Source: Chara braunii (lineage: Eukaryota > Streptophyta > Charophyceae > Charales > Characeae). From it: a stretch of 49,502 nucleotides of DNA. Location: contig BFEA01000362.1 of assembly GCA_003427395.1 (NCBI GenBank), positions 1,348,672 to 1,398,173 of the forward strand. Reading direction: 5' to 3'. Below are positions 31,518 through 41,566 of the stretch, in pieces. Under the pieces are notes generated by a model, which was given only the letters and a program-made list of their open reading frames with translations, was not told where the DNA came from and searched no databases. Each line of letters begins with the position of its first letter. The first letter of the stretch is position 1. The position numbers and the translations under genes were made by a program.

Positions 31518-31708
31518 ACGTATGAGTGCATGTGAATGTAGCATTTGTGGATGTCCCCGGGTGTCCGGGTCTTCGCACTTACCCTTCTATTGGCTGGAGT
31601 GGCGGTCCAAATNACGTATGAGTGCATGTGAATGTAGCATTTGTGGATGTCCCCGGGTGTCCGGGTCTTCGCACTTACCCTTCTATTGGCTGGAGTGGCG
31701 GTCCAAAT
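31518..31708 (+). repeat. 95-bp duplication across a single N (probable assembly artefact)
   Basis: ACGTATGAGTGCATGTGAAT...GCGGTCCAAAT occurs at 31518-31612, is followed by one N, and repeats identically at 31614-31708. The window's last base ends the same segment at the same place (49502). Two contigs probably overlap here without being merged. Confidence 0.8.
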
Positions 31709-32613
31709 TTTNGTCACGAGCGGGNTCGCGCGGATCACGAAAATCGGAGTTTTTCNATGNCAGGACCAGGAAAACGGNAACGAACGNNGGACTGTCGAGT
31801 GAGGGCCNAAAATAAGGGACCTACAGAGGGCCCGAGCATGGGNTATCAGCAGCACCTGAAGCATTGCGATCGGACGGGACTTCGGCACGAGGAGGGTCAG
31901 GGGAATAACTACAGGGGGNATAACAAGCAGGCTCCCTNGNCACANTCCCGAGATAAACAACCTTGCGGGCTTGGGCCNGTAAGACGGAGAGAGTCGAAGG
32001 GGTTTGGTGTCGGCGGCCTGGAGTCANTCCAAGCGNGGTAGGGGANTGTGACCGAGGGCCGCCACNAGCGGATCNAAAGCTCATGCAANGGCCGAGNAGT
32101 GAACCGTATACGGGTGGTTGGAAAAGGGGGGATCTGATTCCTGTGAGATCNGGGGTGNGTCCCTGAGGCANGAGAATGGTGAGAAGAGACAGCTTNTAGC
32201 TTTTACTGCCTNAGGGACCCACCANGCGAATCCGGGGTCCGGCTGGAGGAGGCTACGCGCGCGATTGGCGGTAGAANAAGGGGGAAGGTCGCCAGCGGAA
32301 GTCAGCNGGAAAGTGAGTTACNTGGGGAGGNAGGGAACGAGAGCGTCGCGAGTTCTTGATAACGGACTCTTGAAAGCATGNGGGANGAGACCGCTGCTCC
32401 NGANGGAAGGGAATACGAANGGGCTGNTTACNAATCCGCTGGCTNAAGCCAGGATGCATCTAAACCAAGAGTCGCATCAGATACGCACGGTGAGACGGAC
32501 AGTCAAAGGGAGNAGGAATCGGCAAGTGCGAGCGGCTTCGCCGGACCAGGTGAGGGCATTGGGCAGCCCTGAGGAGAGCGGGCGCGATGGGGGTCCCGCC
32601 GAGAGTGAGGGAT

Positions 32614-32883
32614 NNNNNNNNNNNNNNNNNNNNNNNNNNNNNNNNNNNNNNNNNNNNNNNNNNNNNNNNNNNNNNNNNNNNNNNNNNNNNNNNNNNNNNN
32701 NNNNNNNNNNNNNNNNNNNNNNNNNNNNNNNNNNNNNNNNNNNNNNNNNNNNNNNNNNNNNNNNNNNNNNNNNNNNNNNNNNNNNNNNNNNNNNNNNNNN
32801 NNNNNNNNNNNNNNNNNNNNNNNNNNNNNNNNNNNNNNNNNNNNNNNNNNNNNNNNNNNNNNNNNNNNNNNNNNNNNNNNNNN
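32614..32883. other. Assembly gap (270 N) inside the 5' LTR
   Basis: Undetermined bases. The preceding kilobase is also dotted with single Ns, so open frames across 31.5-33.1 kb are unreliable. Confidence 0.99.
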
Positions 32884-33210
32884 CCCGCCAGATCCCGGAG
32901 GAAGAAAACGAACGGACAAGGGAGCTCAACGGACTTGTGCAGCAAGTAACAAAGATTGGAAAGGGACAAGTGCTGCCGACGGGAGGTTATCGACCGAACC
33001 GATCCTACCTTGAGGAAAAGGTGAGCCGTAATTGGTCGAGGATGGGGAAATGCTGGATCTAACGGATGGGGAGGAAGGGTGAGCGGGAATTAAGAAAATT
33101 TTTAAAAAAATTTAAGTCGAACGGCGGGAAGAAGGGAAAATTTCGAAAACGTTAGCAGAATGAGATGCGAATGCCGTATACAGAAGGAGGAAGTAATGAG
33201 GGACAGAGGG

Positions 33211-33218
33211 TATAAAAG
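33211..33218 (+). promoter_or_regulatory. TATA box in the 5' LTR
   Basis: TATAAAAG in a GAGA-rich context and the best promoter-like element in the LTR. If used, transcription would start near 33240 and the U5 side would be about 2.5 kb long. Confidence 0.5.
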
Positions 33219-33435
33219 AGAGAGAGAGGAGCCTAAAAAAAAAAAGCGCACGGAGGTTGGAAGCTAGCGAGTACGCGCGGTGCACGCTCGAGGATAACAT
33301 TCGCTGGCGCACAGGAGGGAGAGAGAGCGATACCGAAGAGTTCTCGCCTTCGTGCTCCCGACCCGGAACCAAACGGGGTGCTGCGGAAGCTCCGGAGCGA
33401 GCGGCTGTGTGGAAGCAAGGAGAGAGGTTCAAGAG

Positions 33436-33640
33436 CGGAATCGGAGCTCAGGGTTGGCGCGCACGAAGGAGTTTAAGCGCGCGAGCTCGTCGGTCGAGGG
33501 TGCCTACGCCAGGAGTAGAGCCCGGTGCACGTAGGAGGGAGTCGGAGCTCATGGTTGGCATGCACGAGTTCTGAGCGCACGTATCTCAGCACACGAGCTC
33601 GTCGGCCGATGGTGCTTGCGCCAGGAGGAGAGACTGGTGC
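33436..33640 (+). repeat. Tandem duplication of about 100 bp in the LTR
   Basis: CGGAGCTCAGGGTTGGCGCG through CGAGCTCGTCGGTCGAGGGT is repeated, diverged, as CGGAGCTCATGGTTGGCATG through CGAGCTCGTCGGCCGATGGT. Confidence 0.75.
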
Positions 33641-34980
33641 GCGCGAGAGAGAAGAGAGGGATAAAGAAGGCTTGAGGGGAAGGGTAGACGGGGGCAAGGA
33701 GTCACTCTTCTCCACGGTAGTGGGCTCCTCACGTGTGGGAAAACCTCGGACTAGCTCGCCGCGTAGAAAAAAAGAGAGAAAGAGAGAGAGTGAACCGGAG
33801 AGAGAAACCAGCCCACGGGAGGGCGCAAGAAGAGAGAGTGGCGTGGAATAAGCGATGAGGGGGGCAGTCGCGGTCTAAGATAGCTGAAGGGAGGGGAAGA
33901 GGAAATCCAAGGGGAGCTCGCGGCAGCACTGCACTCCGGAACAGAGAAGGAAGCAAGAGAAAGAAGAAGAGAGAGAGAGAGAGTGAAAGGGCGAGGGGAA
34001 ATGGAGGACGTTGGCGGTCCACGGAAGAAGGAGGGCTCGAGCGACATCCTGGCTTATGCCCCATGAGCGAGGGCGGGCTTGGACGACAGGCGCTGCTCAA
34101 CCAAGTGCTGATCACTGTCCGGCTCTTACCGACGCAGCGCCCGTCACTAACGGCATGTACTCGACTGACCGCCGAACGTTGTCAATCGACGTGGTGGGCG
34201 TCAACAAGCGGCATGGAGTGCTGATCAAGTCCGACCAATGCAGATCCGTCAGAAGTACCGGGAGGACAACCGAGGGCTGAGGACCAAGCTCTATTGATGT
34301 TGTCTTTTGTTACCTCCGTTCACGGCCTATTGCGGCTCTCGTCACCATCTCCGCAAATGTCGTTGAAGGCCGATCATTTGTTAAGCTCTGCAATACCGCT
34401 CCATCGAGCGCTGATCGGTGGCCTGGTTCGACGGAAGCTACTCCAGCCGCTGTCTTACCCACCACACGGATTACGAGGCTCGGCGAGCCCACGGTTAAGC
34501 CGTGTTTCGAGGTTGCGCACGCAGGGAGCAAGAAGGTGAGCGGGGACGAAGGAAGGAGAGGGAAGGGGGAGGAAAGAGAGGAAGAAAGAGAGAAGAGTGG
34601 AAGAAAGGACGGGAGGGACAGCGAGAGGAAGAAGTAGAGAATCTCCTGTGTTAAAAGGGGCGAGCCGAGAAAGCCAGTGCGACGCGGCTGACGTGAGGGG
34701 AGGGAGCTGTTGCAGCTAGTGCGCACGAGCTTCGAACCCCCGACGTACTGAGAGATGTTTCGGAGGGGAGGGAAGCAACTTCTGTTCGCTGCAAGAAACG
34801 GTCAGGAGACACTACCGACTCCGAGTTTCTTGCTGACGGCATAGCTGTATCTTCGAAGAAAGCTATTTTCGGCCCCCGGAGATTATACACCCCGCCCAGT
34901 TTGGATGCAGTTCCAAAAATTTCTGTTTTCTGGGTTTCTTCGAGAGTTCCTTGTTCGCAAAAAGTCCGTCAAAGACGTCT

Positions 34981-35199
34981 GGGCTCGAGTCGGCCGCGGG
35001 CTGATCTAGTGTGATCTGTATGTTTCAAGAAAGCCTGTTTTTTTTTCTTTTCCTTTCCTCTTTTCTTTCTCAGGCGGTTACCCGCCCTGCTCCTATTTAA
35101 GTGTTGTTCCTAAATTTTTGTTTTCAACGGCGCGTCAAAAAATATATGGCCTCAAGCCGGCCGCTGGCTGATCTAGTGTGATCAGTAAGTTTCAAGAAA

Positions 35200-35280
<81 letters not shown>
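34981..35280 (+). repeat. Duplicated box before T tracts, ending in 78 T
   Basis: CTGATCTAGTGTGATCTGTA-TGTTTCAAGAAAGCCT at about 35001 recurs at about 35168 as CTGATCTAGTGTGATCAGTA-AGTTTCAAGAAAGCCT, each preceded by CGGCCGC(G/T)GG. The second is followed by a pure T run at 35203-35280. Repeat slippage or an RNA-derived tail are both possible. Confidence 0.85.
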
Positions 35281-35282
<2 letters not shown>

Positions 35283-35739
35283 CCCGCTGTTCGTCAGCTC
35301 TGTTCGCCTGTAGGCGGTGTACCGACATTTTTCGTCGCTTTTACGAGGTCTAGCTCTATTAAAGAGTCCTTTGTCGGCTGGACCAGGTCACGTTTGCTTG
35401 GTCCATTTCGAGCCTCCGATCTGAGCCGAGTGGTGGTCGTGTGGGCCTGGCCTCACGAGCCAGTGGTGGCAGCCATCGACTCATCCTCGAGCTGTCTGAT
35501 CCAGATTCCAAAAAGAAGGGAGGGCATCCGAGCAGAGTGTGGAGGAAGGAGGAGTGTCTAGGGGTCTCCCACCCGTGGGGAAGAGGGGGTGTTAATCTGT
35601 ACTGCGCCGACTACCGGGCGGGACCGCGCCTGCGACTAACCGAGCCTCCTGCCGAAGGGGGGGGGGGGACCGGAAGGGGGTGGCTGGTCAGGTGACCTAA
35701 CAAACAGAGGTTGGGGGAAAGAGACTACCCGGACAAAAG

Positions 35740-35757
35740 TGGCGCCGTTGCCGGGGA
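35740..35757 (+). promoter_or_regulatory. Primer-binding site for tRNA-Asp
   Basis: TGGCGCCGTTGCCGGGGA is the exact complement of the 3' end of plant cytosolic tRNA-Asp including CCA, as far as I recall that tRNA. It lies four bases after GACA, the expected LTR end. The same primer class is used by plant Athila-type elements. Confidence 0.9.
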
Positions 35758-37330
35758 TGAGCGTTTCTCCAGCGGTCGCGGCCGACTCAGCAATCACGGG
35801 GTGAGGGAGGACCAGCGTGACAGGTAGCGGTGAAGTGAGTTTGCGGTATTCTTCAAAATTTCGGCGTCAAAGTTCTTCGGCACGAGTCTTCAAGCAGTTT
35901 CTTCACCAGGATCGGGTCTCTTCTCAAGCGACGTCTGCAAAGGGTTTATTGGGGAGGGGCTTGCTGTTGGGGTTTGTCGGGGGCAAGGGGTTTCCGGGTG
36001 TCGGGGTTTGTCTCCTTGGTTCCTTTTGCAGGTCCGCTCCGGCCCGCTTGCGATCTCGGCGCCCACTTCCGGCCTTCGAAGGGTAAAAGCAGGTTAGTTC
36101 TTTTTCGTATGCTTGGTTTTTGCGCGTGTTTATTTCTAAAAACTTGAAAAACAAAGGGGGAGAACAGTTTGCTTGAGGGGTCTGAATGAGGGTGAAGAAC
36201 AACGAAAGGGGAGGGAGAAGAACAGTCCGGGGGAATAGTATAAGGGGATCTGCTCAAGGGGGGGAGAGAGAGAGAGAAAGAGAGGGAGCGGGGAGAGGGG
36301 TCTAAGAGGGGTCAGTAGCGCTGTCTATCTGGGATCCGAGGGGGTTACCAAGTGTTCTTGATCCGCACGGGTTGTGGAGGGCACCTACCCAGGGGCGAAG
36401 TCCCGCAAGAGAAATTGTGTCTAGAGAGGGGTTAGGGGTCTCGATCCTCGATCCACGGGGACTGACGACGGTTGCAACTCCCGCGAGGGAGCGAGACTCT
36501 CAATCGGGACCGGTTCGGGGCTTGGGGGAGAAGAGTGTGGTGCTACGGGTACCAGAGCGATGGAAAGAGAGGGAGATTCTTGACCTTCATAACGAGGGCA
36601 TTCAAGAAGAAGGGGATACTTGGGGGACCTTGGGCGAGGGATCGGAGGCCGGCTCCTGGTGGACCGGTGTCTAGCCAACTTCTTGGACTCGGAACTGGGG
36701 GATTATTGGGATTACGATAACGAGTATTGAAGACCCAAGGTACGTATGTTTATCAACCCCACCTGAGAGCCTCTTCCTAAAAGCTCCGCTCTTCCCACCC
36801 TTTTTTTACATTCCCCGATCTTCCGGTGATTCCAAGAGAGAAAAGAGGCAGCAGGAGGCGAAAAAGGGAGAAGGGAACGAAGTGAGAAGAGTTCACGATG
36901 AGAAGAATGGTGAGTGAATAGATAGGCTAGCGATTTCCGATACATAGGGGGATCTTGTCCTGGGACCCGGGTAATTCCACGCTTGAGGTGGGCCGAGTAG
37001 AGGCGTGGTACCGGATAGGCTAATTAGGACTAGAGGTCGGTTCAGTGGGGTACGTAGGGTGCGGGTGTGTGACTTCGGTCCAACTCCGGGGAGGGGGTTG
37101 CCACCCTTCCTCGGGGATAACCTGTGTCTACGGCTAGTCTCTAGGCTGGGAGTGGGGAGGAGTCTCTCAGCGGGGGAGGACAGGAAGGTAGCCGAGTGAG
37201 ACGACGTTCCTTCTCTGGTACATTTGATCCTTCTGAGCTCACAGGCTTCTCTTCCTCTCGGGATAGAGGTGGTCTCTCGAGTGGCCAATAGGAAGTGAGA
37301 ATTTAGGGAAGTTTCCTTTGATTATACTGT
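35758..37330 (+). other. Leader between primer-binding site and first accessory ORF
   Basis: GC-rich, about 1.6 kb. It contains GA-rich runs (36260-36298) and short open frames (for example 36372-36674) without recognisable domains or similarity to the accessory family. Packaging signals would be expected here. Confidence 0.5.
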
Positions 37331-37658
37331 ATGAGCCTAGAAGCCACTCCCGAACGGATTAGTGTGTGTACCCACGGAAGTGTTGATGTGTGGTGTTATT
37401 CCTTTAGACTATGGACAAGGGACTTTGACGTAGGTGTTTATGTGGAGGAGGGGCAAGATCAAGGAGAGGACTTCCTTCGCGGGTGGGAAGAGGTTAAGGG
37501 GTTACGGATTCAAGTATTTCTACTCTCTAGGATATCGTACCTACCCGAGAGGTGGTCGCCCGGCGCCGGTAATTCCGGACGCTTATCTTGATGGGTCGGA
37601 TGGGTGGAAAGTACTAGTAGGGATAGTGAAGCATATAGTGAGAACGGCGGATCCATGA
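37331..37658 (+). pseudogene. Accessory family copy 1 (frameshifted)
   Basis: Begins with VDVWCYSFRLWTRDFDVGVY and continues in one frame to WEE. It then switches frame to YFYSLGYRTYPRGGRPAP, then IPDAYLDGSDGWK, to a stop at 37656. It is a close relative of the next ORF, from which it differs by a deletion of about 32 bases at the frame switch. The PR-x8-P motif of the accessory family is present (YPRGG, then IPDAY). Confidence 0.75.
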
Positions 37659-37696
37659 GCTCGAGGCCTTTATAGTTTGAGCCTGCAGGGATTAGT

Positions 37697-38020
37697 GTGG
37701 GTGATATAGGCGGAGTAGATGTTTGGTGCTATACCTTTTACAGGTGGACCGAGCACTTCGACATATCCTTGTACGTGGAAGAGGGGGTAGATAGAGCGGC
37801 GGGATATTTGGATAGCTGGGAGGAGGCGATCGTTCACGCGCAGCTTGAGAGGCAGCTGCTAGGGGCTTACGAAATTAACTATTTCTACTCGTTGGGGTGC
37901 CGGACGTATCCGCGAGGGGGTAGGCCAGTCCCCACTATTCCGGACGCCTTCCTGGACGGGTCGGATGAGTGGAGAGCGCTAGTTCAAATCATAGAGGAGA
38001 TAGTCCTAGGGGATGGTTAG
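37697..38020 (+). CDS. Accessory family copy 2, intact small ORF
   Basis: About 107 residues from a GTG at 37697; the frame is open back to 37676 and has no ATG upstream, so the true start is uncertain. Motifs: VDVWCYTFYRWTEHFDISLY, SWEE, YFYSLGCRTYPRGG, IPDAFLDGSDEW. The C-terminal half aligns with the larger accessory proteins at their PR-x(8,9)-P-x-[FYWA] signature and the helix after it. It overlaps the next ORF by 8 bases. There is no signal peptide or membrane helix. The function is unknown. Confidence 0.65.
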   Translation: MGDIGGVDVWCYTFYRWTEHFDISLYVEEGVDRAAGYLDSWEEAIVHAQLERQLLGAYEINYFYSLGCRTYPRGGRPVPTIPDAFLDGSDEWRALVQIIEEIVLGDG

Positions 38021-38678
38021 AATCATAGAGGGTACTGAAGAAGAAAGGGTTCGGATTGAGAAAGTTGATTTAAGCAAAGACCGAGAGTGCTTCAGCNTCC
38101 CTTTAGACCACNGCACGGAGCGGTATCTAGCCGGTCGCGAGAGAGGGGTAGAGCTAGAGAGAGGGGTTTTCCTCTGGGCTCGTTTCGCAGTGGGAACTTG
38201 GGAGGGGGACAAGTGGTCCCGGAACAGGCCCCAGAACGGGAAGAGACCCAGGCGAACAGTGATCNGTGNGGAAGGAACAGTCTACTTGAGTAGGGAAGCT
38301 TGGGTCNAGTACGTNACTCATTTGGTCCNGGGGTGGTACCGTGCGGATCATTGGGAAGCCCGAGCAGGACCGNTTTTGAGGCAGATCTTTGAGGCTGACC
38401 CCCTTAGACACTGCCCACCCGTCGAGGTGAGGGTGACCTGTGCCCGGGACGGAGAGTACCCTCGTGCCACAGGGTGCGTCAGGGCCATATTCCCATCATT
38501 TGTTTTCCGAAGGGTGAGCGGGAAGGAGGAACGATACGATAGGGTAGTGCAATCCATAGTGCGGGAAAGACGTTGGCAGCTCTCTGTTAGGTCACTCCAT
38601 TGGTACTACTCCTACTGCGTAGATAACCCGGTGCCATACGGGATCAAGGCTTGTAGGATCCGTGCCGGGATCCTTTAG
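38013..38678 (+). CDS. Accessory family protein A
   Basis: 221 residues from ATG 38013, which overlaps the stop of the previous ORF. Motif order as in its relatives: a GVFLWARF strand (residues 51-58), a TVYLSREAW segment (89-97), EYPR at 148-151, nine residues, PSF at 161-163, a charged helix (KEERYDRVVQSIV), and YYSYC. Several undetermined bases fall in the frame. The shorter C-terminus lacks the IPPR extension of B and C. Function unknown; no domain recognised. Confidence 0.7.
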   Translation: MVRIIEGTEEERVRIEKVDLSKDRECFSXPLDHXTERYLAGRERGVELERGVFLWARFAVGTWEGDKWSRNRPQNGKRPRRTVIXXEGTVYLSREAWVXYXTHLVXGWYRADHWEARAGPXLRQIFEADPLRHCPPVEVRVTCARDGEYPRATGCVRAIFPSFVFRRVSGKEERYDRVVQSIVRERRWQLSVRSLHWYYSYCVDNPVPYGIKACRIRAGIL

Positions 38679-38797
38679 GGAGTCCACCCGAGACCACGAG
38701 GGAGGAAGAGACTACGGTTACCAAAGGGTCTTCGGGGTGCCACAAAGGGTCTTTTAGATGAATGGTGTTCCGTGATAAAAAGCGGGGGTGCTTTTTA

Positions 38798-39444
38798 GAG
38801 TCCCCATTAGAAGATAGTGAGGCCCTTAGGCTGATCCCTAGCAACGGGGAAGTCCCTGATTAGGAAAGGGTAGAAGAGGGTCAGTCCACGGTCAGTGGGG
38901 AATTTGTGTGGGTAGAGTCCAAGGAAGTAGAAGGCCAAAGTGTTGGACGGAGCCTTGAGGTGACCGCGGTTGTTTACGTAGCACCGGAAGCCTGGGCAAA
39001 ACTTGTTGTACCCCTAGTTCTGGGACAAGGGGGTGGGCTGGAAAGACTGTTGCGGAAGCAAGAGAGGTAAGAGGAGAATGGATAGGCAGCGTTAGAGAGC
39101 GATTTGCATTTGTACCCGTGGAAAAGGAGAGGTTCGCGAGGAAGGAAGAGTTTCCAAGGTCAAGATACCCCTTGACTCTAAGGGTGCCATCTTACTTGTT
39201 CCCTAGGGCAAACGAGGAAAGGATAATGCGTCTTCTAGAGAGAGGTAGGGGTTTGGACCTTACCTTCTGGTCCCTGTGGATACTCTATACACACTGCATC
39301 GATCAAGGTATTCCGCCGCGCAGGAGACTCTGGGAAATTTTCCATAGACTGGATTCTTTAGAGAAGACCTACACTTCCTCTCAGGAAGATTATCATAGGT
39401 CGGTCTTTAGGGCGCCGAAAGCCGAGGGTGAAGTTTGTCCTTAG
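38798..39444 (+). pseudogene. Accessory family protein B, degraded copy
   Basis: Two frames together carry the family pattern. Frame one has GEFVWVESKEVEG, then LEVTAVVYVAPEAWAKLV and LGQGGGLERLL, with a TAG at 38861 and ending at a TAA at 39068. Frame two has EEFPRSRYPLTLRVPSYLF (the PR-x9-P-S-Y signature), EERIMRLL, then LYTHCIDQGIPPRRRLWEIF. The order matches proteins A and C. The segment is easy to miss because the first half has no long uninterrupted ORF. Confidence 0.7.
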
Positions 39445-40153
39445 TGAAGAAGGGGTGGTAGAATCAATAGAGGCCAGTGATCCCGAGAAGGTCTTGATCC
39501 CAGGAGATCCTCAGGTGACTCCTTATTGGATGAGTGTTGAGAAGGGGGGATTAATCAGAGAAGGGGCCTACGTATGGGTTCGAGCGCGAAAGCTCACTTG
39601 GAAAGAGGGTGTGGAGAGAGGGGGCCCGCCCGACATCGGTCGCTTCCTAGAAATCCGAGCCACCATTTTTTTCAACGAAGAGAGGTGGACCGAGGTCTGG
39701 AGGGGTTTAGTGACCGGGCGGCTTACGCACTTTGAGTACCGAGCGTCTGCCAGGCTGTTGGCGAACAACCTGGTGTTAACAGATTACGAGGAGGGGACTT
39801 TCGAGTCGTGGTCCCTAGTTTCCTTCACCGAGCCCGGGGAGGTCCCTCGCGCTTCCGGGGTCCTTCACGCTAACTTGCCCCACTTCGTGGCCAGCTCGTT
39901 CCTAAGGGACCCGTAAGAGAAAGTAGTAACGGTGCTTAGGGCTGCTCGAGAATCCGGGGTACGGGCTAGGGGGTTGTTTTGGCTTTATACGCAGTGCGTG
40001 GACGCGGGGATTCCCCCAAGGAGTGAACTACCCACCATATTTGGAAGATTGAGGGAGTTTGAGGGACTCCGATCCCTCGTCGCGGACGTCCCGTACGCTT
40101 GCTTCTTCGGAGAGGAGCAGGTAGCAAACCGGACGGGTTTTGAGGGCCGATGA
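39428..40153 (+). pseudogene. Accessory family protein C, one in-frame stop
   Basis: One frame from 39428 (GTG, no ATG nearby) to 40153 with a single TAA at 39914. Motifs: GAYVWVRARKLTW, then LEIRATIFFNEERWTEVWRG, GEVPR (137-141), nine residues, PHF, then after the stop EKVVTVLRAARE and LYTQCVDAGIPPR. Residues on both sides of the stop align with B, so the stop is a lesion and not a gene end. It overlaps the next ORF by four bases (ATGA). Confidence 0.7.
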
Positions 40154-40908
40154 TTAGAGGGATTCCGAGGACTCTCTGGGCGTCCATAGAGCCCGTAAAG
40201 GATACCGGAGAGGTTATTAGAATCACTCTGCCTAGGGCCCGGCTGGCCGAACCAGCTAGGACTCTCCTACGAGAGGAGGTGGGGACCCCACGAGGGAAGG
40301 CGTTTGTACGCTTCGTGGTGAGTTGCCAGGGACCGATCGTGGTTGGAGAAGCCAGGATATTCCTCTCGAAGGATGGCTTTGTGGAGATAGCTCGTAGCCT
40401 ATGGACTGGGAAGGACCCTCTCTGGGACGCTGAAGCCGTAAGGGGCCGGCTAGGGGAGTTAGTGGAGGGGTTGGGACCTCACGAGGGGTGCGAAGAGGAA
40501 TATCTAGTGACCTACGGGGGTTGGGAAGAGATACCGCGGTTCCTCTCCAGCGAGCTTGTGGAGGTTCCCCGATTCATTTTTGAGCGGGTTTACCCCTCAG
40601 AGGCTGTTAAGAAGGCGGTAGGAAGAAGGGTTTCCATCCTAAGTCAGTTCAGGTTCACGGGATCAGACCTACACACCTTGCTAACTTGGTGTTTTCGGGA
40701 CCTCTGTAGGGACGATTGGTCGACCCTACAGGACCTGGGTTACGCTTTTGAAGGGTGGGGTCGACACGCAAGAGAATCTAAGATATCGTGGAGATATTTA
40801 GGCAAGATCTTTGAGGGAGAGCTAGCGGGATTAGACCCCTCTGACTTGGTTCGGGTAGCTATAGCCTGTCGTCGACGGAAATTAGGGGATGACCAAGCCG
40901 GACCTTGA
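40150..40908 (+). CDS. Accessory family protein D
   Basis: 252 residues from the ATG inside ATGA at 40150. Motifs: TLPR (27-30), FVRFVVSC, EARIFLSKDGFVEIARSLWTGKDPLWD (67-93), WEEIPR (125-130), nine residues, PRF (140-142), then LLTWCFRDL, and a longer C-terminal helical part than A-C. It pairs best with F, which shares TLPR, IFLS and GKDPL. Intact; no signal peptide or membrane segment. Function unknown. Confidence 0.75.
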   Translation: MIRGIPRTLWASIEPVKDTGEVIRITLPRARLAEPARTLLREEVGTPRGKAFVRFVVSCQGPIVVGEARIFLSKDGFVEIARSLWTGKDPLWDAEAVRGRLGELVEGLGPHEGCEEEYLVTYGGWEEIPRFLSSELVEVPRFIFERVYPSEAVKKAVGRRVSILSQFRFTGSDLHTLLTWCFRDLCRDDWSTLQDLGYAFEGWGRHARESKISWRYLGKIFEGELAGLDPSDLVRVAIACRRRKLGDDQAGP

Positions 40909-41077
40909 GGGGCTCGTGGGGTTGGATAGAGTGAGGGACGAAGTTCAGCGGATCCTTGCTCTGTGCTGGGAGGAAGAAAGGAGGGCTAGGCCAGGGTCCT
41001 TGGCAAGAATCAAGCTACTAGAAACGGCCACGATCGCGATCCTCGACGAGGTCACGATAGACCTTCTCTTGGGGTAA
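40889..41077 (+). CDS. Small accessory ORF, 62 residues
   Basis: ATG at 40889 lies within the end of protein D (20-base overlap) and the stop is four bases before the next ATG. The product is predicted helical and charged (RDEVQRILALCWEEERRARP). I see no match to the accessory signature. Its packing between D and E argues that it is real. Confidence 0.45.
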   Translation: MTKPDLEGLVGLDRVRDEVQRILALCWEEERRARPGSLARIKLLETATIAILDEVTIDLLLG

Positions 41078-41081
41078 CGGG

Positions 41082-41558
41082 ATGAAAGCCTTTTTCGTCT
41101 CAAACAGGATTCGCTGGGAACTAGAGACCTACGAAGACGGGAGCGAGGTTAGGGTCGAGGGAGGTGCCGAGCTTAACCCGGAATTGGGGGAGGACCGGAT
41201 AGTCCGCGCCGAGACGGAGTTTCTAGTGGAAGTCCGGAGGCTGGCTTTGTGGAAGAGAAGGAACTGGACCACAGTAGCTAGCTTTTCGGTTCGCATTAGA
41301 GATGCCAGTGGCGTGAGATTCTCGAGGACTTGGAGGGAGCCTTTGCTGAAAGTAGAGAGAAAGTTCGAGGAGGACTCAAGGTGTCTAGGAACGGCACTGA
41401 CGTCTAAGAGACACCTTGTGGAAACTCGGTTTTGGGATAGGACGAGCGAATACAAAGAGGCTTTGCGCCAGACCCTGAGGGGGGATAGGGGGGCAGGTCG
41501 AGCTAGGTGCGAAGACTCCTTGGTCGAAGCCGCCGAGCGGTTAGCGGGTGTGAGGTGA
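41082..41558 (+). CDS. Accessory protein E, probable N-terminal-half relative
   Basis: 158 residues from ATG 41082. The stretch FLVEVRRLALWKR, then FSVRIRDASGV, then FSRTWREPLL follows the pattern of the first half of A and C (VWVRARKLTWKEG, IRATIFFN, ERWTEVWRGLV). The PR-P signature half is missing. Homology is weaker than for A-D and F and should be tested. Confidence 0.5.
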   Translation: MKAFFVSNRIRWELETYEDGSEVRVEGGAELNPELGEDRIVRAETEFLVEVRRLALWKRRNWTTVASFSVRIRDASGVRFSRTWREPLLKVERKFEEDSRCLGTALTSKRHLVETRFWDRTSEYKEALRQTLRGDRGAGRARCEDSLVEAAERLAGVR

Positions 41559-41566
41559 GAACCCCT

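Larger units (their letters stand above)
31429..35735 (+). repeat. 5' LTR, about 4.3 kb
   Basis: The start TGTCGGGCGGCTGTCTAACA is shared with 49319, and homology to the 3' copy begins exactly there. The end is set by GACA (35732-35735), four bases before the primer-binding site, giving TGTC...GACA ends. Inside are a perfect hairpin CGGCTGT-CTA-ACAGCCG (31436-31452), an AATAAA at about 31470, a 270-N gap, a TATA box, internal duplications and a 78-base poly(T). Only 184 bp of the 3' LTR are visible, so the full LTR extent rests on the primer site and cannot be confirmed here. Confidence 0.75.

Noticed and set aside
31496-33062. Long open frames across the N-rich part of the LTR
   Set aside because: They exist only because undetermined bases hide stops; no domain on the readable parts.
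33729-34115. Ser/Leu/Pro-rich minus-strand frames in the LTR
   Set aside because: Complement of GA-rich plus-strand sequence; composition artefact.
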